The position numbers and the translations under genes were made by a program. The notes under the pieces were generated by a model, which ran no database searches, was not told the DNA's origin, and was given only the letters and a program-made list of their open reading frames with translations. A DNA stretch of 21,952 nucleotides from DATAQC01 sp051001215. Lineage in GTDB: Bacteria; Actinomycetota; Acidimicrobiia; Acidimicrobiales; AC-14. Shown here piece by piece: positions 14,364 through 20,969 of the stretch (position 1 is the first letter of the stretch; every line of letters begins with the position of its first letter). The stretch covers positions 1 through 21,952 of the forward strand of contig JBPCNP010000082.1 in assembly GCA_051001215.1 (NCBI GenBank), in the 5' to 3' direction.

Positions 14364-15737
14364 ATGGCTCAAGACCAGTTCGTAGAGATCCACGAACAAG
14401 GCAAGGCTCCCCGGCGCGTCGTGCTCGAGGGAGTCGTCGAGATCGGCCGCGAGTGCGACGGCGAACAGGTGGCCGACGACGAGGTCTCCCGACGGCACCT
14501 CAAGCTGGTTCCCAGCCCGACGGGGCTGAGGGTGTTCGACCTGGGGAGCTCCAACGGGACCCAGGTCAACGGTGTTCGGATCAACGAACCCACGGTGTTG
14601 AAGCCGGGTGACGTGATCCGCCTCGGCAAGACCGAGGTCAGGGTGGGCGCTCCCCCTCCGGCGGTCAAGCCGGCCACGGTCGGGCCTGCCTCGGCGGCCC
14701 GGACGACGTCCAAGCCGGCCGTTGCCACCACCACCTTGCGGCCTGGTACGACAGCGCCGGCCGGCGACCAACCGCCGGTGGCCCGCCCGTCACCGTCGCC
14801 GAAAGCGGCGCCGAGCACGGCGATGGCCATGCCCGACGTCAAGTCGCGGGCCTCGTCGGTCGCGATGGCAGTGGCAGGCCGGATCCTGCGTTCGGTCCTG
14901 CAGCAGCCGAAGCACTTCCTGAAGAGCGTGGCCGTGGCCGGGTTCTTCTTCGTCGTGATCGCCGGGGCGCTCCAACACGTCGAGCTCAGTGCCCTGGAGC
15001 TGAAGTCGTCCTCAGTCGTCTTCCCGCTTGTCGTCCTGCTGGCCGTCAGCGGCGTCTCGGGAGCATCGCTCGTGGGCGGGTACATGCAGCGCGGCCTGGT
15101 CGATCGTCTCCTTCTGTCGTCCAGCCGTCGCCTCCCGGTGCTGATCGGCTGCCTGATGGCGGACTTCGCACTTGCCGGTCTCGCCGTCCTGCCGGCCATC
15201 CTGCTGGGGCTCGTCTACGGGTTGGGATTCGAGGCCGGCGTCGGTGGCGTCGTGGCGATCATCGTCTTGGCCGAGGCATGGGGGGCGGCATGGGGGGCCA
15301 TCTGGTACGGCGTCACGTTCCGCACCGCAAATCCCGAACATGGTCGTCTGGCCTACGAGATCTTCTTCCTGGCCCTGTTCTTCTCACCCGTGTTGGTGCC
15401 ACGCGATGTCATGACCAGTTGGTTGGGGCGCGCCTCACTGTTCAACCCGGTGACCTATCTGGTCGAAGCGATCCGTTCGTTGCAGGTCGACGGCTGGCGA
15501 GGCTCGACGTTGGCCAAAGCCGGCGTCGCCGTGGTCGTCGTCGGTGTCGTCGGGATCATCCTGGCGTGGACGGCGATGCGGGCCCAGGTCCGCAGGACGA
15601 TGGGGGGCCGGCCACCGAAAGCGTCGAAGGCCAAGGCTCCGACCGACACCGAGGAGCAGAAGCTGCGCGAGGCCCTCGAGGCCGAGCGCCAGGCTCGCAA
15701 GCGGGCCGAGGAGCTGCTCGATGCCCGAGGACAGTAG
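14364..15737 (+). CDS. FHA domain fused to an ABC-2 type permease
   Basis: The product is 457 residues. Residues 1-95 form an FHA domain with the expected phosphothreonine-site residues: G28-R29, S42-R-R-H45, S62-S-N-G-T66 and N69-G70. A disordered linker rich in Pro, Thr and Ala (96-160) follows. A membrane part of about six helices spans 188-403, with the ABC-2 segment SLFNPVTYLVEAIRSL typical of DrrB-like permeases. The C-terminus (427-455) is charged and likely coiled-coil. It would sit in the membrane with the FHA domain in the cytoplasm, binding a phosphothreonine made by a kinase such as the divergent one. Many Thr residues in the linker are possible phosphosites. AGGGG about 7 bases before the ATG is the ribosome site. 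Confidence 0.92.
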   Translation: MAQDQFVEIHEQGKAPRRVVLEGVVEIGRECDGEQVADDEVSRRHLKLVPSPTGLRVFDLGSSNGTQVNGVRINEPTVLKPGDVIRLGKTEVRVGAPPPAVKPATVGPASAARTTSKPAVATTTLRPGTTAPAGDQPPVARPSPSPKAAPSTAMAMPDVKSRASSVAMAVAGRILRSVLQQPKHFLKSVAVAGFFFVVIAGALQHVELSALELKSSSVVFPLVVLLAVSGVSGASLVGGYMQRGLVDRLLLSSSRRLPVLIGCLMADFALAGLAVLPAILLGLVYGLGFEAGVGGVVAIIVLAEAWGAAWGAIWYGVTFRTANPEHGRLAYEIFFLALFFSPVLVPRDVMTSWLGRASLFNPVTYLVEAIRSLQVDGWRGSTLAKAGVAVVVVGVVGIILAWTAMRAQVRRTMGGRPPKASKAKAPTDTEEQKLREALEAERQARKRAEELLDARGQ

Positions 15738-15886
15738 ACCTGTGGCCTGCCCCAGAGCCTTGTCCGGGAGGACCAGCGGCACTGCCCTCAGACCCTTGAC
15801 GTCGGCGCGCGCCATGGGGCACGCTGAGGCCCCTCCGGTTGGGCCAGCTCTATTCGAATCGGCACCACGGTTGCGATTGGGGGACA
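15738..15886. other. 149-base gap before the redox module
   Basis: No gene is evident. A TTGACG at about 15796 is -35-like but has no good -10 at the right distance. In-frame TTG at 15839 could be an earlier start of the cyclic-nucleotide-binding protein. No CRP-type palindrome (TGTGA-N6-TCACA) is seen. Confidence 0.4.
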
Positions 15887-16348
15887 GTGCCTTCTCTGTT
15901 TGATTATCCGACCGGCGAGCAACAGCCGACCGAAGAGGCCAACTTTCTTCGGCATGGATCCGACGACGATTGGGCCACGCTGATCAAGCACACCCACAAT
16001 CGCCGGTTCCGAGCAGGTGAGACGGTCATGGCGCCCGGAGAGGTCGATCGGGCGCTGTACATCGTGACCGACGGAACCCTCGAGGCCGTGCTGCCGAGCC
16101 GCAAGGGCTCCTTCCGTCGGCTGAGCACCTTCGAGCCGGGGAGCGTGATCGGCGAGCTGGCCTTCTTCGACGGCCAGCCCCGATCGGCCCTCGTGCGGGC
16201 CCTCACCGATGCCGACCTGGCGAGGCTCAGTGTCGAGTCGTTCGACGCCCTCGCCGCCAGCCGCCCGGCCCTCGGGCGGCTGATCCTGTTCGACCTGGGG
16301 CGAATCCTGGCGGGCCGTCTCCGCGGCGCCCAAGCCTCCACGTCCTGA
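15887..16348 (+). CDS. Stand-alone cyclic-nucleotide-binding domain protein
   Basis: The product is 153 residues, consisting almost only of a CRP/PKA-type cNMP-binding domain. The phosphate-binding cassette is GELAFFDGQPRSALVRA, with E90 and R99 at the nine-residue spacing of PKA-type sites and S100 after it, so cAMP or cGMP binding looks possible. There is no helix-turn-helix, so it is unlikely to be a transcription factor. It more probably controls the protein encoded 8 bases downstream; cNMP domains are elsewhere fused to thioredoxin-reductase-like flavoproteins. GTG at 15887 is preceded by GGGGGA at very short distance; TTG at 15839 in the same frame is the alternative and would add 16 residues. 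Confidence 0.85.
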   Translation: MPSLFDYPTGEQQPTEEANFLRHGSDDDWATLIKHTHNRRFRAGETVMAPGEVDRALYIVTDGTLEAVLPSRKGSFRRLSTFEPGSVIGELAFFDGQPRSALVRALTDADLARLSVESFDALAASRPALGRLILFDLGRILAGRLRGAQASTS

Positions 16349-16356
16349 GCGATCTC

Positions 16357-19122
16357 ATGGCCACCGAAGCTCCACCGACGTTCCAGAACTACACCGAACT
16401 GCCCCGGCGGGTGCCGATCCCCGTGTGGCACGGGATCCGGGCCACCAGCGTGGCCCTGATGTTCGCCCTCTGCGCCTTGTTGTTCGTCAAGCCCGCGAGC
16501 GGCCTCTACATCTTCTGGAAGGTGATCATCCCCCTCCTTCCCCTGCTCTTCTTCATCGCCCCGGGGGTATGGCGCAACCTGTGCCCACTGGCAGCGTCCA
16601 ACCAGACGCCCCGGCTGTTCGGGTTCACCCGGGCCTGGACCGCCCCACCGTGGCTGCGTGACAACGCCTACATCATCGGCATCGTCCTGTTCTTCGGCAT
16701 CGCCGCCACCCGGAAGGTGTTGTTCAACACCAACGGGCCGGCACTCGCCATCGCCCTGCTCCTCACCATGGTGAACGCCTTCATCGGAGGTGTGTTCCTC
16801 AAGGGCAAGAGCGGGTGGTGCAGCAGCATCTGCCCGCTCCTCCCCGTCCAGCGCCTCTACGGCCAGACCCCGTTCATCGTCTCGCCCAACTCGCACTGCC
16901 AGCCCTGTGTCGGGTGCACGAAGAACTGCTACGACTTCAACCCGAAGCCGGCCTACCAGGCCGACATGCACGACGACATCGACTGGAGCGCCCGGCGCAA
17001 GTTCTTCGCCGGCGCCTTTCCGGGCTTCGTGCTGGGCTTTTTGAGCACGGCCCCGCCCCACCTCTCCAACGTGGAGATCTACCTGCGCCTGGCCCTGTTC
17101 ACCGGCGCCAGCGTGGGGTCGTTCTTCGCCCTCGATGCCCTGCTTCGCATCAGCGCCAGCAAGCTCACGGCGCTCTACGCATCGGCCGCCATCAACATCT
17201 TCTACTGGTTCAACGCGGTGACCATCGTCACCTCCTTCAAGTACTACACCGGCACCTCTGTCCACTTCCTCATCTGGCCCATACGGGCGCTGGTGTTCGG
17301 CCTCACCTTGATCTGGATCGCCCGCACGTTCCACGTCGAGCGCCTGTACGAGCGAGAAGCGGCCCCGGCATCGACGGCGGTCAAGCTCACGGCCAAGGCC
17401 ACCGCCGCGCTCAAGGGCGAGACCAAGACGGGCGGTGACATTCCCGAGGTGCAGTTCGTCCCCGATGACCACGCCGCCGTGGCCGAGATCGGCGCCAGCC
17501 TTCTCGACGTGGCCGAGAAGGACGGCAAGGCCATCGAAGCCGGTTGCCGGATGGGCATCTGCGGTGCCGACCCGATCGCCGTGCTCGAGGGCATGGAGTG
17601 CCTGGCCGCACCGGAGAACGACGAGCTCACCACCCTCCGCCGGCTCGGTCTGGCCGCCACCACCCGCATGGCATGTTGCGCCACGGTGCAGACAGCCGGG
17701 CGGATCAAGGTGTCGCTCACCCCCGAGCGCGGAGACGTCACCGCCACCAAGGCGGTGGACTTCGACCGGTCGATCACGAGCGTGGTCGTGCTCGGCAACG
17801 GCATCGCCGGTGTCACCGTCGCCGACTACGTCCGGCGCGGCCATCCCGATTGTGAGATCCACGTCGTCGGCCGTGAAGCCCACGTCCTGTACAACCGGAT
17901 GGGCATCTCCCGCCTCATCTACGGGCGCTCGGCCATGCAGGGCCTGTACCTGCTCCCCGAGGACTGGTACGACGAGCACGGCGTCACCGCCTGGTTGAAC
18001 ACGGCGGCGGCGAAGATCGATCTGCAGAAGCGAACCGTCCTGCTGCGCACGGGAGACTCGTTGCCCTGGGACAAGCTGATCCTGGCGACGGGCAGCTCCA
18101 GCATGGTGCCGCCCAGTGTCGAGGGGTTCGGGCGGCCGGGCACCTTCGTCGTCCGCGAAGCGGCTGACGCCATGGAGCTGCGGGCCTACTCCCAGGAGCA
18201 CGGAGCCCGGCGCGCCGTGGTGGCCGGTGCCGGGCTTCTCGGGCTCGAGGCTGCCCACGCCATCTACGAACTGGGCCTCAAGGTCACCGTGTTCGAACGG
18301 GGCAAGCGGCTCCTGGCCAAGCAGATCGACGCCCGGTGCAGCGAGTTGGTCTACGACTACTTCCGGGGGCTGGGCATCGACGTGCTCTACGGCGCGGAGA
18401 CCAAGTCGTTGCCCGGCGAGGGCTCGATTCGCGAGGTGCTGCTCACCGACGGCCGGACCCTGCCGTGTGACATCTTCGTCGTGGCCGTGGGCATCCGTCC
18501 CAACGCCGAGCTGGCCAAGGAGGCCGGCATCGAAGTGAACCGTGGTGTCGTGGTCAACGACCTCATGGAGACCAATGCCCCCGGAGTGTTCGCCGCCGGC
18601 GACGTGGCCGAGCACCGCGGTATGGTCACCGGGTTATGGCCGACAGCGGTGAAGCAGGCCGAGGTCGCCGCCACCAACGCCCTCGGCGGTCGTGACACTG
18701 TCGATTTCGAGCCCCCCATCTGCATCTTGAAAGGGGTCGGGCTCGAGCTCACCTCGGCGGGACGCTTCGAAGAAGCCGACGGCGACACCACCATCATCCT
18801 CGAAGACGCCAGCCAGCCCTCGTACCGCAAGCTCGTTCTCTCCGGCAACAAGGTGGTCGGGATGATCATTCTCGGTCACCATCCCGAGGACGTCACCGCT
18901 GCGACGTACGCCGTCAAACGCGGCGTCGAGGTCCCCCACGCTTGGATGTACGCGCTCCGCCAGGGCGACTGGAAGATCTTGAAGAGCGAGTTCAGCGCCG
19001 CCAAGGCGGAGGTGCTCGACCTCCCGACTGCTCATCCCTTCCGCCCCGACCCCACGACGCCGAGGTCGTGCCGCGATTGCGGGCGCACCATGGCCGAGCA
19101 TGTCGCGTCCCGTCGCTCGTGA
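16357..19122 (+). CDS. Membrane iron-sulfur / ferredoxin / FAD-NAD(P) oxidoreductase fusion
   Basis: The product is 921 residues. Residues 1-325 hold about eight membrane helices and a NapH/NosR-like part, with C76 in NLCPLA, C155 and C159 in WCSSICP, and a full 4Fe-4S motif C181-x2-C184-x2-C187-x3-C191. Residues 362-455 resemble a plant-type 2Fe-2S ferredoxin, with C397, C402, C440 and C441, but the usual third ligand is D405; C415 is nearby. Residues 474-870 are a pyridine-nucleotide-disulfide-type flavoprotein close to NirB and rubredoxin reductases: FAD GNGIAG (480-485), NAD(P) GAGLLG (624-629) and GVFAAGD (743-749). The end has C905-x2-C908. Electrons could pass from NAD(P)H through FAD to the clusters and the membrane, or the reverse. 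The partner is unknown. The gene is coupled to the cNMP gene. I know no named family with this full layout. Confidence 0.9.
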   Translation: MATEAPPTFQNYTELPRRVPIPVWHGIRATSVALMFALCALLFVKPASGLYIFWKVIIPLLPLLFFIAPGVWRNLCPLAASNQTPRLFGFTRAWTAPPWLRDNAYIIGIVLFFGIAATRKVLFNTNGPALAIALLLTMVNAFIGGVFLKGKSGWCSSICPLLPVQRLYGQTPFIVSPNSHCQPCVGCTKNCYDFNPKPAYQADMHDDIDWSARRKFFAGAFPGFVLGFLSTAPPHLSNVEIYLRLALFTGASVGSFFALDALLRISASKLTALYASAAINIFYWFNAVTIVTSFKYYTGTSVHFLIWPIRALVFGLTLIWIARTFHVERLYEREAAPASTAVKLTAKATAALKGETKTGGDIPEVQFVPDDHAAVAEIGASLLDVAEKDGKAIEAGCRMGICGADPIAVLEGMECLAAPENDELTTLRRLGLAATTRMACCATVQTAGRIKVSLTPERGDVTATKAVDFDRSITSVVVLGNGIAGVTVADYVRRGHPDCEIHVVGREAHVLYNRMGISRLIYGRSAMQGLYLLPEDWYDEHGVTAWLNTAAAKIDLQKRTVLLRTGDSLPWDKLILATGSSSMVPPSVEGFGRPGTFVVREAADAMELRAYSQEHGARRAVVAGAGLLGLEAAHAIYELGLKVTVFERGKRLLAKQIDARCSELVYDYFRGLGIDVLYGAETKSLPGEGSIREVLLTDGRTLPCDIFVVAVGIRPNAELAKEAGIEVNRGVVVNDLMETNAPGVFAAGDVAEHRGMVTGLWPTAVKQAEVAATNALGGRDTVDFEPPICILKGVGLELTSAGRFEEADGDTTIILEDASQPSYRKLVLSGNKVVGMIILGHHPEDVTAATYAVKRGVEVPHAWMYALRQGDWKILKSEFSAAKAEVLDLPTAHPFRPDPTTPRSCRDCGRTMAEHVASRRS

Positions 19123-19178
19123 CGCCCGTGACCCGTCTTTCGTCATCCGATCTCAGTCCTCGACCATCAGGAGCTGGA

Positions 19179-19961
19179 ATGGCCCGAAGCACCCGAAGTA
19201 CACGCAACGCACTCGTGGTCGCAGCGATGGTGGCGCTCGTCGCCGCCGCTTGTGGTTCGAGCTCGTCCAGCGCGGGAGCGAAGTCGTTCCTGCGCACCCA
19301 GCTGGCCCAGGGGCCGTATACCAACGTGCCGCCGCCCGCAGCTCCCATGTACGAGGCCGTCATCGCCTTTCCGCAGCCTGAGGGCGAGGAGGCCCCGTCG
19401 GCCGCCGGACACGTCCACCCGCCGGGGTTCCTGTTCGGCCTCACCGGGGTCACCCGGGTGAACGAAGACGGCGACAAGCACGTCGACGTCGGACCGGGAG
19501 ACACGCTGTTCGCCCCCGCCTTCGTGCACCACTTCCACTCGAACCCCGGCCCGGGGCCCAACAACTGGTTGGCGTTTCTCGTGCGCCCCGAATCGGTGCG
19601 CACGCAGCCGCTGCCCAGCCCCGGGGGCAAGGTCATCGTCAACTCCGACGACATCCCCGGGCTCGACGCCGGCGGCAACTACATGATGCGGCTGGACGAG
19701 CTCACGATTCGCCCGGGCGGCCGGTCGGCGGCAGTGAAGCAGGGCGGGCCGACGGTGGTCTATGTCCTCGACGGCCAGGTGCAGTTCCACCAGCAGTCGC
19801 AGAGCCCCCACGTGCTCGAGCCGGGCAAGACCGCCCTGTTGCCCCAGGGCGCCGTCTACCAGGTGGAGAACCCCTTCAAGGGCCAGGCCCAGTTATTGGT
19901 CATGACGGTGTGGCCACAGGGTCAGGCATCTGACACCCCGGTGAGCTCCACCGCCTTCTGA
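19179..19961 (+). CDS. Double-cupin lipoprotein
   Basis: The product is 260 residues. The N-terminus is a lipoprotein signal: basic MARSTRSTRN, a hydrophobic core, and the lipobox VAAAC followed by a Ser-rich spacer, so the mature protein is anchored outside the membrane. Two cupin-like halves follow. The first has GHVHPPGFLFGLTG and PAFVHHFHSNPG, with histidines suited to a metal site. The second has VVYVLDGQVQFHQ and LLPQGAVYQVENP but few metal ligands. Substrate and reaction are not known. AGGAG lies 5 bases before the ATG. The gene follows the membrane oxidoreductase by 56 bases on the same strand, so it may be the extracytoplasmic partner of that protein. An open frame back to 18942 overlaps the oxidoreductase and was rejected. 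Confidence 0.88.
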   Translation: MARSTRSTRNALVVAAMVALVAAACGSSSSSAGAKSFLRTQLAQGPYTNVPPPAAPMYEAVIAFPQPEGEEAPSAAGHVHPPGFLFGLTGVTRVNEDGDKHVDVGPGDTLFAPAFVHHFHSNPGPGPNNWLAFLVRPESVRTQPLPSPGGKVIVNSDDIPGLDAGGNYMMRLDELTIRPGGRSAAVKQGGPTVVYVLDGQVQFHQQSQSPHVLEPGKTALLPQGAVYQVENPFKGQAQLLVMTVWPQGQASDTPVSSTAF

Positions 19962-19974
19962 CCGCCGGACTCGT

Positions 19975-20015
19975 CAGCCTTCGGCGGCCACCGGCAACCC
20001 GTCAGCCGGAGGCTG
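19975..20015. terminator. Hairpin between convergent cupin and MBL-fold genes
   Basis: CAGCCTTCGG at 19975-19984 pairs with CCGGAGGCTG at 20006-20015, ten pairs with one G-T, around a 21-base loop. It spans the 40-base gap and the MBL stop codon. There is no T-run. A two-way terminator is possible. Confidence 0.35.
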
Positions 20016-20853
20016 AAGGCGACTGCGCCGGGAGCTCGATGACCAGGCCCTCGCGAGCGGCGATGACCTCGCATTGATCGCCGGCCGCCGCTCGGGTCTC
20101 GGCCACGAGACCGTCGATGGCGTCGTCCTGGCGGCAGGGGTCGTGGTGGAACATGGCGAGGGTGCGGGCTCCGGCCGTCGTGGCCACGCGCAAGGCGTAC
20201 GGCACCGTGCAGTGGCCCCAGTCGCATTTGGCCGTCCAGTCCGCCGGCGTGTACTGGGCGTCGTGGATCAACACGTCGACGTCTGCGGCCAGCTCCAACA
20301 CGCCGGGATCGATGCTCTGCTGATCGCGAGGGGCCTGGTGATCGCTTATGTAGGCCACTGACGAGCCACCATGGTCGATCCGGTAGCCGATGGTCCGCCC
20401 CAGATGGGGCACCGGCCGGACCATGACGTGGGCGTTGCCGATGACCACCTCATCGCTCGTCATCTCGTGGAAGGAGATGCTGCCGTGGATCTCCGACGGC
20501 CGCACGGGGTGCAGCGGCGGCCGGAACACGCGGGTGATGGCCTTTTCGAAGGAGCCGACCTCTTGTTCGGGGCCGTAGATCTCGAGTTGGGCGCCGGGCC
20601 GGAACAGGGGCGTGAAGAAGGGCAGACCCTGGATGTGATCGAGGTGCAGGTGAGTCACGAGCGCAGTCGCCCGGAACGGAGCGCTGTCGTCGAGGCTGTT
20701 GCCCCAGGCCCGCAGTCCGGTCCCGGCGTCGAGCGCGATGGGATCCTGGCCATCGAAGGTCAACACCACGCAGGAGGTGTTGCCCCCGTAGCGCAGGTAG
20801 TCGGGGCCAGGTGTGGGTGTCGAGCCCCTCACGCCGTAGAAGTGAACCTTCAG
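20002..20853 (-). CDS. MBL-fold metallo-hydrolase
   Basis: The product is 283 residues if started at CTG 20853. The metal motif HLHLDH is at 68-73 (THLHLDHIQG). It is preceded by the family opening GVRGSTPTPGPDYLRYGGNT and ALDAGTGLR, and followed by PVPHLGRTIGYRI, VAYISDHQAP and VLIHDAQYTP, which carry the further His and Asp ligands. This subgroup is related to RNase Z and phosphodiesterase-like MBL proteins that cleave phosphodiesters or cyclic nucleotides; the true substrate is not known. Its nearness to a cNMP-binding protein is suggestive only. The first usual start, GTG at 20832, cuts into the conserved N-terminal strand. CTG at 20853 restores KVHFYGVRGS and sits 6 bases after a strong GGAGGGG. 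Confidence 0.92.
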   Translation of the reverse strand: MKVHFYGVRGSTPTPGPDYLRYGGNTSCVVLTFDGQDPIALDAGTGLRAWGNSLDDSAPFRATALVTHLHLDHIQGLPFFTPLFRPGAQLEIYGPEQEVGSFEKAITRVFRPPLHPVRPSEIHGSISFHEMTSDEVVIGNAHVMVRPVPHLGRTIGYRIDHGGSSVAYISDHQAPRDQQSIDPGVLELAADVDVLIHDAQYTPADWTAKCDWGHCTVPYALRVATTAGARTLAMFHHDPCRQDDAIDGLVAETRAAAGDQCEVIAAREGLVIELPAQSPSASG

Positions 20854-20859
20854 GTCGGA

Positions 20860-20866
20860 CCCCTCC
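20860..20866 (-). promoter_or_regulatory. Strong ribosome binding site that decides the MBL start (GGAGGGG)
   Basis: GGAGGGG on the minus strand ends 6 bases before CTG at 20853, ideal spacing, but 27 bases before the first GTG. Together with the family N-terminus this favours CTG initiation. Further upstream, TACGGT (20907-20902, minus strand) is a possible -10 with a leader of about 40 bases. Confidence 0.65.
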
Positions 20867-20956
20867 AGTCGTCGGCCAGCCGAGCGGCAACGAGATGAAG
20901 GACCGTATCGGCTCCCGCCGGTCGATGCCCGGAAGTCGAAAGGGGGCGGCGTTGGG

Positions 20957-20962
20957 TAGGCT
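20957..20962 (+). promoter_or_regulatory. Candidate -10 element of the third glycosyltransferase gene (TAGGCT)
   Basis: TAGGCT ends 7 bases before the ATG at 20970, again the leaderless spacing. No ribosome site is seen next to the ATG. The remaining bases of the 116-base divergent gap hold the leader of the MBL gene. Confidence 0.5.
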
Positions 20963-20969
20963 CACCACG

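Noticed and set aside
15904..18615. A 903-codon open frame on the minus strand
   Set aside because: It is antisense to the cNMP protein and the 921-residue oxidoreductase, has no recognisable domain, and has the biased composition of a shadow frame.
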